Source of the DNA: Candidatus Handelsmanbacteria bacterium
GTDB taxonomy: Bacteria; Latescibacterota; UBA2968; UBA8231
Length of the DNA stretch: 64,000 nt
Assembly: GCA_016867395.1 (NCBI GenBank)
Contig: VGJS01000010.1
Location: 18,353 to 82,352, forward strand
Direction: 5' to 3'
The notes under the pieces are model-generated. The model did no database searches and was not told the DNA's origin. It saw nothing but the letters and a program-made list of their open reading frames with translations. Positions 19,053-29,782 of this stretch are shown here, in pieces. The translations under genes and the position numbers were made by a program. Position 1 is the stretch's first letter; every line of letters begins with the position of its first letter.

Positions 19053-19505
19053 TCAGAACAATTCCTCGTACACCTGGTACCCCGTCGCCTTCATCCCCAG
19101 TTTCTCGTACACCGCCTGCGCTCTCAGGTTGTCCTTCTCCACGTAGAGCCGGCAACCGCGCACTTCGGGTCGGGCAGCGACCCGGGTCTTGACCGCTGCA
19201 TACAGGGCGCGGTACACGCCTTGTCCCCGGTATTGAGGCCGCACGTACACGCTCTGCACCCACCAGTACACTCCGTCCCGCCAATCGCTCCACTCAAAGG
19301 TGATCAGCAGTCCTCCGACGACCGTGTTCCCCTTCTGGGCTACCAGGTAGAATCCGTACTGGGGTCGGGCCAGCAGCCCCAACACCCCGGAGCGCAGGGT
19401 CTGGGCGGACAGTTCCCGGTCTTCGGTCTCGCGCGCCAGGGCCTGGTTGAACTCGACCAGCGGCTTGATGTCCCCCATGTGGGCCGGCCGGATGACGAGA
19501 TCCAT
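19053..19505 (-). CDS. GNAT family N-acetyltransferase
   Basis: 150 residues with a complete GNAT fold: N-terminal IRPAHMGDIKPLVEFNQAL, the beta4 strand QSVYVRPQYRGQGVYRAL with the acetyl-CoA R-x-x-G-x-G loop, and the C-terminal VEKDNLRAQAVYEKLGMK. ATG directly follows the stop of the upstream epimerase-like gene, so they are co-transcribed. The acceptor is unknown. Confidence 0.88.
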   Translation of the reverse strand: MDLVIRPAHMGDIKPLVEFNQALARETEDRELSAQTLRSGVLGLLARPQYGFYLVAQKGNTVVGGLLITFEWSDWRDGVYWWVQSVYVRPQYRGQGVYRALYAAVKTRVAARPEVRGCRLYVEKDNLRAQAVYEKLGMKATGYQVYEELF

Positions 19506-20219
19506 TCAGGTCGGGCGGCGGTGGAAGGCAGTCCACTCCCGCTGGGGCTTAAAGCCCAGCAGTCGGCGGGCCTTGTCGAGCAGGTACTTCTGGTGGCCCA
19601 GGTAGCTGTGCAGGTTGAACTCCTGAAAATAATTTGGCACGGACTCCACCTCCAGGGCCAGCCGGCAGGCGTGGGCAAGGTCCTCCCAGGTGACGGTGAA
19701 GGTGGGGAAGTCGCCGGCCACCGGCAGGGTGGGATTGGACTCCAGACCGTTGAAGACGAACGAGATGGTCTGGATCTGGTAAGCGCGGGCGTAGACCTGG
19801 CAGATCTCGCGGCCCAGGTACTTGGTGATCCCGTAATAGCCCGAACCCACGATGGGGGGCGGGTCGTCCACATCGAAGTCGTATTCGTACCCAGGGCGCA
19901 CGGTCTGGGGACCGGAGTGGAGGATCTTTTTGATGCCCAACTCGGCGGCGGCCTTCAACACGTGCCAGGCGCCCAGGGTATTGACCTTGAAGCTGAGCAC
20001 CGGGTCGGGTCGGTTGACGGTGTAGTTCATGATCGCGTCCATGCCTCTGGCCGCCTCCCGCACCTGCTCGTAGGAGGTGACGTCCACCCGGCCGATGGGC
20101 CGGCCGTGGGGGTGGGGCTTGATGTCCACCAGGGTCAGGTCGTAGTGGGGATCGAGGTAGGCGGTGATGTTGGGGGCGATGAGGCCGGCGGCGCCCAGGA
20201 CCAGGACCTTTTTGTTCAC
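19506..20219 (-). CDS. NAD-dependent epimerase/dehydratase family protein
   Basis: 237 residues, extended-SDR type. The Rossmann motif is VLVLGAAGLIAPNITAYL, followed by VDIKPHPHGRP (a ribose-binding Asp after beta2), and the catalytic Y-x-x-x-K is YGITK. GTG start at 20219 overlaps the previous stop as GTGA. It is shorter than classical epimerases (~310), with the C-terminal substrate part reduced. Acts on an unknown nucleotide-sugar or related substrate; second gene of a three-gene leftward operon. Confidence 0.8.
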   Translation of the reverse strand: MNKKVLVLGAAGLIAPNITAYLDPHYDLTLVDIKPHPHGRPIGRVDVTSYEQVREAARGMDAIMNYTVNRPDPVLSFKVNTLGAWHVLKAAAELGIKKILHSGPQTVRPGYEYDFDVDDPPPIVGSGYYGITKYLGREICQVYARAYQIQTISFVFNGLESNPTLPVAGDFPTFTVTWEDLAHACRLALEVESVPNYFQEFNLHSYLGHQKYLLDKARRLLGFKPQREWTAFHRRPT

Positions 20220-20968
20220 GGCGCCTCTCCTCCCCAATGGCTGGCAAAGCGATGTTCGGGCTTGTACCCCAGATGGGTGGCCTGGGAGTAGAGGAACTTG
20301 GGGTTGGCGATGGGGGCGGCTACGTGGTACAGGCCCCAGCGCTGGGTCCACCAGACCCGCTGGCTGGCGTCGCGCTGCAGGGCGCATTCCACGGCCTGGG
20401 CTGCGTCGCGCAGGTCCAGCCACATCAGGTCCCCGGGTTGACCGGCCACCTCCTCCTCCAGGACCAGGCGGCCCAGGCGCAGGGCGGTGATGCTGACCAG
20501 GTAGTCGCGGGCGAACTCCCGGCAGGTCAGCTCGCCCAGGTAGCGGCTCAGCACTGGCATGGTGGGCGGAGGCAGGGGTTTCCACATCTCGCTGAGGTAC
20601 ACGTCATCGGGATAGTCGGCAAGGACCTCCAGGGTGCCGGTGTAGACCAGCCGCTTGACCCCGGCCTCCACCGCGGCGAGGAAGAGGACGTGGGTACCGC
20701 GGGTGGCCAGGTCGAGCAACAACTGGTCCCGGGCAAGTTCGTCGGCCGGCAGCTCGGCGGGGGGCTGGCCGGTGTGGACCACCGCGTCGATGTTGCGCAG
20801 GGCCTGCCAGAGGGCCTGCGGGTCGGTGAGGCTGGCCTGCACGAAGGTGGCATTGGGCCCCGGCTCGACGGGGGTGCTGTCGAGCAGGCGCAGTTGGTGG
20901 CGCTCGCGCAGGCGGCTGGCGATAGCCTGGCCCAGGCGGCTGGCGGCGCCCGTGATCAGCACGCGCAT
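20216..20968 (-). CDS. Epimerase-like SDR lacking the catalytic lysine
   Basis: 250 residues beginning MRVLITGAASRLGQAIASRL with an SDR nucleotide-binding loop. At the expected active site the sequence is SRYLGELTCREFA: the Tyr is present but the Lys of YxxxK is replaced by Glu. It is likely a divergent or non-catalytic member. First gene of the leftward trio, with a good promoter at 20999-21027. Confidence 0.72.
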   Translation of the reverse strand: MRVLITGAASRLGQAIASRLRERHQLRLLDSTPVEPGPNATFVQASLTDPQALWQALRNIDAVVHTGQPPAELPADELARDQLLLDLATRGTHVLFLAAVEAGVKRLVYTGTLEVLADYPDDVYLSEMWKPLPPPTMPVLSRYLGELTCREFARDYLVSITALRLGRLVLEEEVAGQPGDLMWLDLRDAAQAVECALQRDASQRVWWTQRWGLYHVAAPIANPKFLYSQATHLGYKPEHRFASHWGGEAP

Positions 20969-20998
20969 AGGGCGCTCCTTGGGGGAATAAGCGAGGGG

Positions 20999-21027
20999 AT
21001 ATTCGCGACTTTGCCGGCTTTTGTCAA
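20999..21027 (-). promoter_or_regulatory. Sigma70-type promoter for the epimerase/GNAT operon
   Basis: On the minus strand, consensus TTGACA (21027-21022), a 17-base spacer and GAATAT (21004-20999), about 30 bases before the ATG at 20968. Back-to-back with a rightward promoter at 21044. Confidence 0.55.
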
Positions 21028-21041
21028 GAAGCCGTTTTTTT
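21015..21041 (+). terminator. Hairpin plus T-run between divergent promoters
   Basis: CGGCTT (21015-21020) pairs with AAGCCG (21029-21034), followed by seven T. It has the form of an intrinsic terminator on the plus strand, but no rightward gene is near upstream. It overlaps the minus-strand -35 box, so it may simply insulate the rightward promoter from read-through. Confidence 0.4.
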
Positions 21042-21043
21042 CC

Positions 21044-21072
21044 TTGACATTGTAGTGGTGCGCTGTTAAAAA
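21044..21072 (+). promoter_or_regulatory. Sigma70-type promoter of the HTH/ABC-F leader
   Basis: Consensus TTGACA at 21044-21049 and an A/T-rich -10 (TTAAAA or TAAAAA, 21066-21072) at 16-17 base spacing. It drives about 400 bases of structured untranslated sequence before the HTH gene at 21482. Confidence 0.55.
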
Positions 21073-21079
21073 ATCAAGA

Positions 21080-21426
21080 TTAAGCATTATTGCAGATTCC
21101 CTTTTCGCAGAGGTCGGCGATGAAAGCCTATCACCAGGGTTACCAGATTAGAGGCAGACTGATTTCTTCTCGCGGGAGCGATATGATGGTCATGAACCCC
21201 AGGGGAACCCGCAACGGTCCTGGAAGGTAGGTCTGGAGCGCCGGGGCGGGTTTAGGCCGCCCCGGCGCCCTTCGGTTCAACGCGGCCCCCGCTAAGGGGC
21301 CGGCGCGGTCCCGCTCCCTTGTTCTGGAGGGGGCCGCGCATCGACCGACCGTATCCAGGGCGCTTTCCCCGGAAAACGCAGGGACGTCTTGTGTCCTGGA
21401 GGTCAATAATCACAGCAGTTGGTGGT
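21080..21426 (+). ncRNA. Structured leader RNA with mini-ORF upstream of HTH/ABC-F genes
   Basis: Between a consensus promoter and an intrinsic terminator there is no long gene but much structure. A 16-codon frame (21183-21230, ATG ATG GTC ATG ... TAG) follows a GGGAG ribosome-site-like sequence. A perfect 12-bp hairpin (arms 21238-21249 and 21257-21268) and a 7-bp hairpin (GGCCCC/GGGGCC core, 21284-21301) follow. Long-range pairs such as CCAGG/CCTGG (near 21355 and 21396) are possible. It could be a translation-sensing attenuator for the downstream genes or a free-standing RNA of ~380 bases. I recognise no known RNA family in it. Confidence 0.4.
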
Positions 21427-21464
21427 GAGGACCATGGCACAAGCACAGCCGTGGTCCTCTTTTT
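21427..21464 (+). terminator. Intrinsic terminator/attenuator before the HTH gene
   Basis: An 11-bp stem (GAGGACCATGG, 21427-21437, with CCGTGGTCCTC, 21449-21459, one G-T wobble) with an 11-base loop is followed by TTTTT. It ends 17 bases before the HTH gene's ATG, so read-through is required for expression from the 21044 promoter. Confidence 0.65.
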
Positions 21465-21481
21465 GTGAGATGGAGGCAGTG

Positions 21482-21714
21482 ATGAAGAAGATCAACCGAG
21501 ACCGCATCGAAAGGGTGGCCCGCCTCTACGCCAGCAACGAGAAGGCCAGCCAGGCCCTGGGCATTGCTGCGGGCAGCTTCAGCCGCCTATGCCGCCTGTA
21601 CGGCATCGAAACCCCCTATGCGCAAAAGCGCCCGCGCCGGCTGGGGGTTGAGGAGGAAGGTGGCGCGGCCTGGCGCAAGGGGCCATATTATCAAGCCATG
21701 CGAAAGCCCATCCT

Positions 21715-21724
<10 letters not shown>
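21482..21724 (+). CDS. Small helix-turn-helix protein
   Basis: 80 residues. The part MKKINRDRIERVARLYASNE then KASQALGIAAGSFSRLCRLY is a homeodomain-like HTH as in Fis-type or response-regulator C-terminal helices; the tail is basic (QKRPRRL). I chose the ATG at 21482 because GGAGG lies five bases upstream; an in-frame ATG at 21434 lies inside the terminator stem. It overlaps the start of the ABC-F gene, suggesting a joint unit and possibly a regulator of it. Function not established. Confidence 0.6.
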
Positions 21725-23664
<1,940 letters not shown>

Positions 23665-23676
23665 AAGGAGCCACCT

Positions 23677-26144
23677 GTGTCCGAGCGGTCGAAAGCCCAA
23701 GCCAAACGCAAGTTCTCCGCTACCGCCAACTAGCACCAGGGCATGGACGCCCCGGCCCTGCAGGCCGCCTTCACCAACCACCTCGAATACTCCTTCGCCA
23801 AAGACGAATACACCGCCACCGACCGCGACCGCTTCATCGGCCTGGCCATGACCGTGCGCGACCGCCTGGTGGAGCGCTGTATAGAAACCCAGCAGCACTA
23901 GTACGACCAGGATGCCAAGCGGGTCTACTACCTCTCGTTGGAGTTCCTGCTGGGCCGTACCCTGGGCAACGCGGTGCTCAACCTCGACCTGGAGGAGGCC
24001 ACCCGCCAGGGCCTGGAGGAGTACTGGTACAGCCTGGAGGAGTTGCGGAAGATCGAGTTCGACGCCGGCCTGTTTCCTCGACTGGATGGCCACCCTGGAG
24101 CTGCCGGCCTACGGGTACGGGCTGCGCTACGAATACGGGATCTTCTTGTAGCGCATTGAGGACGGGTATTAGCGCGAGACCCCGGACAACTGGCTGCGCT
24201 ATGGCAACCCCTGGGAGATCTCCCGGCCCGAGTACCTTTACCCGGTCAGCTTCTACGGCCGGGTGAACCAGTACACCGACGACGGGGGATGTTCCGCTGC
24301 GACTGGGTGGACACCCAGCAGGTCATTGCTATGGCCTATGCACCCCGGTGCCTGGCTACCGCAACCACACCGTCAACCCCCTGCGGCTGTGGGCGACCAA
24401 GGCCACCCGCGACTTCGATCTGGAGCCTTTCAACTTCAGCGAGTACGAGCGGGCGGTGATGGACAAGGTGCGCTCCGAGACCATTACTTAGATGCTCTAC
24501 CCCAACGACAAAGTCTTCGTCGGCCGCGAGCTGCGCCTCAAGCAGCAGTACTTCCTGGTCAGCGCTACCTTCCAGGACATTCTCCGCCGCTAGCGCAAGA
24601 ACCAACCTACCTTTGCCGAGTTTGCCGCCAAGAACGCCGTCGAACTCAACGACACCCACCCCGCCATCGCCATCCCCAAGCTGATGCGCCTGTTGGTGGA
24701 CCAGGAGGGCCTGGGCTGGGAGGAGGCGTGGGGGATCACGGTGGCCATCTTCGAGTACACTAACCACACGGTGCTGCCCGAAGCCGTGGAGAAGTGGCCG
24801 GTGGGTCTGCTGGGCACGGTGCTGCCCCGGCACCTGCAGCTCATCGACGAGATCAATCGCCGGCTGCTTGACGAGGTGGAGGCGCGGTTCCCCGGCGACG
24901 GGGAGCGGTGCCAGCGCATGTCCCTCATCGAGGAGGGTGCCGAGCAGAAGGTGCGCATGGCCCATCTGGCCATCGCCGGTAGCCATTCGGTCGACGGGGT
25001 GGCGGGGCTGCACTCGCGCATCCTCAAGGAGGAGGGGTTCCGCGATTCTTTCGAACTGTGGCCCGAACGCTTCAACAACAAGACCAACGGCATCACCCCG
25101 CGCCGCTGGCTGCGGGCCTGCAATCCGGGGTTGGCCGGGCTGATCTCCTCGCGGCTGGGGGAGGGCTGGAAAAAGAGAGCTGTCGCAGTTGCATGGCCAG
25201 GAGCGGGCCAAGGACGCCGGGTTCCGCCAGGAATGGCGCCAGGTCAAACGCGCCAACAAGGAGCGCCTGGCCGGCACCGTCGCGGCCCAGCAGGGGCTGG
25301 AGCCAAACTTGGACTCCCTCTTCGACTGCCAGGTCAAGCGCATCCACGAGTACAAGCGCTAGTTGCTCAACGCCCTGCACCTGGCCGCCGTGTATTAGCG
25401 CATCGCCTCGGCCCTGGAAAGACACGGGGTGCCGCGCGCCGCCATCTTCGGAGGCAAGGCCGCCCCCGGCTATTTCATGGCCAAGCTGATCAACGCCATC
25501 GCCCAGACCGTCAACCAGGACCCAGGGGTCGGCGACCGGCTCAAGGTGGTCTTCCTGGCCAACTACGGGGTGTCGCTGGCCGAGAAGATCATGCCCGCCG
25601 CCGAGCTGCCGGAGCAGAGCTCCACCGCCGGCTTGAAGGCTTCGGGCGCCGGCAACATGAAAATCGCCCTCAACGGGGCCCTGACCATCAATACACTCGC
25701 CGGGGCCAACGTGGAGATGGCCGAGGAAATCGGCTACGAGCACATCTTCATCTTCGGGCTGCGGGCCGAGAAGGTGAAGCGCCTCAAGGAACGGGGTTAC
25801 AACCCCTGGGATTATTACCACGCCTACCCCGAGTTGAAACTGGTGCTGGATCAGATCGCCGAGGGGGCCTTCTCGCCGGGGGTAGCCGGACCTGTTCAAA
25901 CCTCTGGTCCACGCCCTGCTCTACCAGGGTGATCCCTATCTGCTCCTGGCCGACTACGCGGCGTACGCCGCCTGCCAGGAGCGGGTGCACGCCCTGTATT
26001 AAACCGGAGGGGTGGACGCGCAAGTCCATCCTCCACTGCGCCCGCATGGGGAAGTTCTCCAGCGACGGGACCATCCAGGAGTACGCGTGGCAGATCTGGA
26101 GGGTGGAGCCCTCGCAGGTGCGAGGGCGCGCACCGGGCAGATGA
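23677..26144 (+). pseudogene. Degraded glycogen/maltodextrin phosphorylase (glgP remnant)
   Basis: Almost the whole phosphorylase can be followed: [94 protein letters not shown], the PLP region [20 protein letters not shown] and [17 protein letters not shown]. It is broken by eight in-frame TAG (23731, 23899, 24149, 24170, 24489, 24591, 25360, 25396), one TAA (26000) and at least five frameshifts. After EFDAGL the conserved glycine-rich loop GNGGLGRLAA is missing. GTG 23677 with AAAGGAG is the old start. No functional enzyme can be made. Confidence 0.88.
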
Positions 26145-26217
26145 TCCGCAGCATTCCTACCTGGATGCTCTAGCGCTGAATCCCTATCTTGCACCGCACT
26201 TCTCAGGAGGTTTTGCC

Positions 26218-28854
26218 ATGCCTGCAGGTGTTGTGCCCTCGGTGCGGCGTTTGTGCCGCCAGGTCTTGCCCCAACTTGTGGAAAGGACCGAGGGCCGGCG
26301 CATCCTCGGGGACGTGGAGATGGTGGTCGAGACCGACCGCTGGAATTCCTTCGACCGTTTTCATCAGACCAGCCAGACCCTGGCCCGCTGCTACGAGGAG
26401 GCCGGGGCCGTGGCCGAGATCCACCCCTTGCAGACGGGGGGGCGCATCGGCAGCGGGCGCTGGGTGATCCAGGAGGCCGAGGACGTGCTGGGGGCGATCC
26501 TCGACGTGATCGCCCCAATACACCAGCGCCTGCTCGATTTCCAGCACAATCCCTGGCATGTGATCCAGTGGACCAGCGGCACCCCCGAGGGCGGGTTGGA
26601 GTGCGAACTGGTCATCCTTGACAGCAAGGAGGAGATCGAGGCCAAGGGCAAGGATGCCGTGCTGGGCAAGCTGGTGCTGACCAACCAGGAGCCCCGGATG
26701 CTGATGAAGCTCCTGGCCGACCGGGGCGCGGTGGGGGTGATCACCGACCGGCCCATCGACCGGCTGCCCGAGGCCCTGGCCTGGACCAAGTTCGGCTGGG
26801 GAGCGGTGGCCATGGAGTGGGCCACGGCGCGGCTGGTGGGACTGGTGCTCTCCCAAAACCAGGGCCGCCAATTGCGCCACCTGGCCCAGCAGCGTGGGCC
26901 GCTGCGCCTGCGGGTGGAGGTGGATGTGCGGCGCTATGTGGGCAGCCACGACGTGGTCAGCGGCCTGGTGCGCGGGGGCGCGGACCCGCAGGACGAGGTT
27001 TGGGTGCTGGCCCACAGCTCCGAGCCCGGCGCGGTGGACAACGCCTCGGGGGTGGCCCTGTGTGTGGAGATTGCCCGGCTGCTCGAAGGGCTGATCGGGG
27101 CGGGCAAACTTCGCCGGCCCCGCCGCACCATCCGCCTGCTCAACGCCTACGAGTGTTACGGCTTCTTCGGGTACCTCGAAAAGGCCCGCCGGCTCCAGCC
27201 GCCCCTGGCCGGGGTGTGCCTCGACACCCTGGGATCCAAACCCGAGGTCTGCGACGGCCGGCTGGAGTGGCACGCCACCATCCCTATGTCGGCCGGGTTT
27301 GTGGATCGGGTGGGGGAGGCGGTGCTGCGGGAGGGCCTTAAGCTCAAGAACCCCGGGTACCAGCTGTACCCGACCCCCTTCGTCTCCACCTCCGACACCC
27401 TGATCGGCGATCCCCAGTACGGCTTCCCCTGCCCCTGGCTCACCACCCATCACCGCAGGAGCAGCCGGGGTTTCGACGCGTACCACTCCTCGGCGGACAC
27501 CATCGAGTTGCTCAGCCTGGAGGGGCTCGAATTGTGCGCTGCGAGCATGGCCGCGTACCTGTACTACCTGGCCGATGCCGGCAGCGCCGACGTGGTCGAG
27601 CTGGCTGGGGCTGAAACCGAGCGGACCCTGGCCCAGTTGCAGGCCAGGCCTTCCACGGAACAGGCGTACTTCCTGCGCGAGACCCACGCCGAAGATCTCA
27701 GGCGGCTGCGGCGCTGGCTGTGGGGGGGGGAGCGGCACGCGCTGATGGCCCGCCTGGACGAGTGCGAAAAGCAGGTGGGGCAAGTGGCGGCCAAGCGGAT
27801 CAAGCCCTTAAAACACGCACCCGGCGCCAGGCGCATTCCCCGGCGCACAGGGCTGCTTTCGCCCACCCTGGAGAACACCCCCACGCCCCTGGCCCAGCGC
27901 ATCACCGGGGCCGGGCTGCCGCCCTGGGCGCTCTTCTGGGCCGACGGGAAGCGCGACCTGGCCCAGATCGGGGCGCTGATCGGCTGCGAGCAGACCGCGG
28001 CGTTGGGGGGGGCCAGCAAGAAGCTGGCGCCCAAGCCCGAGCAGGTGGCGCAGTTCTTTGAGGCGCACGCGGAATTGGGCTACGCCGAACTGGCTAAGCC
28101 GGGGGAGTTCATCACCAGGAGTGGCCTGGTGGTGGACCTGAAAAAGTTAGGGGTGCAGCGGGGCATGGATCTGATGGTCCACAGTTCTTTGGGGGCTATC
28201 GGTTTTGTGGCCGGCGGGGCGGAGACCGTGGTCGAGGCCCTGCTGGAGGCCATCGGCCCCAGGGGCACCCTGATGATGCCCTCCTTCAACCACCGCAGCG
28301 CCCAGGTCTTCAACCCCCTGACCACCCCCACCACCAACGGGGCCATCCCCGACGCCTTCTGGCGAAGGCCCGATGCCGTGCGCAGCCTGCACCCCACCCA
28401 CGCCCTGGCCGCCTGCGGGCCCCGGGCCGAGGAGTTCTGCGCCGGCCACCTGGAGACGGGCATCTGGGAGCAGGACAGCCCCATCGGCCGGCTGATCCAC
28501 GGCGGGGGGTACCTTCTGGCCCTAGGCACCACCCACTACACCAGCACCGCGTACCACGTGGCCGAGAACTCCATGCCCTGCGGCTGCATCGACCCCTTCG
28601 GCAACCGCGACCAGGTGGTGCTGCCGGACGGGAGGGTAGAGGAGGTGAAGGGCTTGGCCTGGCGCAGCGGGGAATGCCCGGTCTCCCCCCACAAGCTAGA
28701 CCGGGCCCTGGACCGGCGGGGACTGCAATGGCGCGGGCTGGTGGGGAACGCCGAGTGCGAACTGGTGCGGGCCTTAGACTTGTGGCAGGTGCGGCGCGAG
28801 CAACTGAAAAGGGCCTGCCCCACCTGCACCATTAAACCGGGTTACCGGAGCTAG
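26218..28854 (+). CDS. Aminopeptidase-like (M28/DUF4910 type) protein fused to AAC(3)-family acetyltransferase
   Basis: 878 residues. The N-terminal ~560 residues resemble M28/DUF4910 peptidase-like folds: VLAHSSEPGAVDNASGVAL (~265) keeps the bridging Asp, RLLNAYECYGFFGYL (~310) has one Glu of the usual pair, and DAYHSSADT (~422) a His. A winged-helix-like linker (LPPWALFWADGKRDLAQIG) leads to an AAC(3) domain from ~635: MDLMVHSSLGAIGFV, GTLMMPSFNH, VRSLHPTHALAACGPRAEEF and DSPIGRLI. AAC(3) proteins transfer acetyl groups to aminoglycoside-like amines. I see no internal frameshift, so the fusion looks real. Ends with TAG, nine bases before the next ATG in the same frame. Confidence 0.75.
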   Translation: MPAGVVPSVRRLCRQVLPQLVERTEGRRILGDVEMVVETDRWNSFDRFHQTSQTLARCYEEAGAVAEIHPLQTGGRIGSGRWVIQEAEDVLGAILDVIAPIHQRLLDFQHNPWHVIQWTSGTPEGGLECELVILDSKEEIEAKGKDAVLGKLVLTNQEPRMLMKLLADRGAVGVITDRPIDRLPEALAWTKFGWGAVAMEWATARLVGLVLSQNQGRQLRHLAQQRGPLRLRVEVDVRRYVGSHDVVSGLVRGGADPQDEVWVLAHSSEPGAVDNASGVALCVEIARLLEGLIGAGKLRRPRRTIRLLNAYECYGFFGYLEKARRLQPPLAGVCLDTLGSKPEVCDGRLEWHATIPMSAGFVDRVGEAVLREGLKLKNPGYQLYPTPFVSTSDTLIGDPQYGFPCPWLTTHHRRSSRGFDAYHSSADTIELLSLEGLELCAASMAAYLYYLADAGSADVVELAGAETERTLAQLQARPSTEQAYFLRETHAEDLRRLRRWLWGGERHALMARLDECEKQVGQVAAKRIKPLKHAPGARRIPRRTGLLSPTLENTPTPLAQRITGAGLPPWALFWADGKRDLAQIGALIGCEQTAALGGASKKLAPKPEQVAQFFEAHAELGYAELAKPGEFITRSGLVVDLKKLGVQRGMDLMVHSSLGAIGFVAGGAETVVEALLEAIGPRGTLMMPSFNHRSAQVFNPLTTPTTNGAIPDAFWRRPDAVRSLHPTHALAACGPRAEEFCAGHLETGIWEQDSPIGRLIHGGGYLLALGTTHYTSTAYHVAENSMPCGCIDPFGNRDQVVLPDGRVEEVKGLAWRSGECPVSPHKLDRALDRRGLQWRGLVGNAECELVRALDLWQVRREQLKRACPTCTIKPGYRS

Positions 28855-28863
28855 GAGCCGCAG

Positions 28864-29778
28864 ATGGCCGCCCGCTATCCCCAGACCATCCTGGTCGGTT
28901 GCGAGATCCCCTGGGACGAGCGCGTAGCCCTCCTGGAGGATTCCTTCCGCCGCGAGATCCGCGCCCTGCGGGGTCATGGCTTCAACCATCTCTACGTTTT
29001 TGGCACCGCCGGCGAGGGGTACGCGGTGACGGATAAGCAGTACCGGCAGATCGCCGAGGTGTTCTGGGAGGAGACCCGCAAGGAAGGGGTCTTCCCGATG
29101 GTGGGGGTGATTGCCATGTCCACCCCCAAGGTGCTGGAGCGGATGCGCTTTGCCTTTGAATTGGGGGTGCGGGCCTTCCAGATCAGCCTGCCGCCCTGGG
29201 GGGCGCTCAACGACGGGGAGTACCTGGCCTTCTTCAGCCAAGTGTGCGGAGCCTTTCCCGAGGCCCACTTCATGCATTACAACCTGCCCAGGGCACGGCG
29301 GGTGCTGCTGGGGCCGGAATACCGGCGGCTGGTGGCCGAGGTGCCCAACCTGGCTGGCACCAAGAACTACGGCACCGACCTGACCCACATCCTCAGCATC
29401 GCCACCGGCGCCCCAGAGTTGCAGCACTTCTACGGGGAACACGGTTTCCCGCATGGCTGCCTCTTCGGCGAGTGTTCCCTCCTGAGTTCCTTCGGGGCCC
29501 TCTTTCCCAAGAAGACCTGGGAGTTTTTCCAGTACGGTGTGGACAAGCAGTGGGACAAGCTCTTTCCCATGCAGGCCGAATATCTGAAGGTAATGGAGGA
29601 TTTCCTCGCCCTCACCCAGGGACGCCAGGCAATCGACGGGGCGTACGACAAGATGATCGTGCGGGCCTCGGGCCTGGACATGCCCCTGCGCCTGCTGCCC
29701 CCGTTCAAGGGCTTCGCCGAGCAGACCTTCAAGAAATGCCAGCGGCAGCTGCGCCCCCACGCGGCCTGGCGGGGTTGA
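28864..29778 (+). CDS. Dihydrodipicolinate synthase/N-acetylneuraminate lyase family protein
   Basis: 304 residues, class I aldolase-type TIM barrel. The Schiff-base Lys is in VPNLAGTKNYGTDLTH, the Tyr of the proton relay in FMHYNLPRAR, and the substrate GTAGEG motif in YVFGTAGEGYAVT (usually GTTGE). The substrate is an unknown 2-oxo acid; context with peptidase/acetyltransferase does not favour lysine synthesis. GCCGCAG precedes the ATG. Confidence 0.82.
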   Translation: MAARYPQTILVGCEIPWDERVALLEDSFRREIRALRGHGFNHLYVFGTAGEGYAVTDKQYRQIAEVFWEETRKEGVFPMVGVIAMSTPKVLERMRFAFELGVRAFQISLPPWGALNDGEYLAFFSQVCGAFPEAHFMHYNLPRARRVLLGPEYRRLVAEVPNLAGTKNYGTDLTHILSIATGAPELQHFYGEHGFPHGCLFGECSLLSSFGALFPKKTWEFFQYGVDKQWDKLFPMQAEYLKVMEDFLALTQGRQAIDGAYDKMIVRASGLDMPLRLLPPFKGFAEQTFKKCQRQLRPHAAWRG

Positions 29779-29782
29779 GTCC

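Noticed and set aside
19221..21055. Long plus-strand open frames opposite the epimerase/GNAT operon
   Set aside because: Composition-driven antisense frames without recognisable motifs; the minus-strand proteins have clear Rossmann and GNAT motifs.
21200..21240. Signal recognition particle RNA
   Set aside because: GGTCCTGGAAGG at 21216 resembles the SRP GGAAGG loop, but the flanking AGCAGCC pairing is absent and spacing is wrong.
21080..21464. RNase P RNA or tmRNA, given the ~380-base length and terminator
   Set aside because: I could not find the GAGGAAAGTCC-type core of RNase P or the tRNA-like CCA end and tag frame of tmRNA.
26218..29778. Single readthrough protein joining the AAC(3) fusion to the aldolase gene across TAG 28852
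   Set aside because: The frames are in register, but the TAG is followed by a start codon at the proper beginning of a complete DapA-family protein; ordinary stop and restart is simpler.
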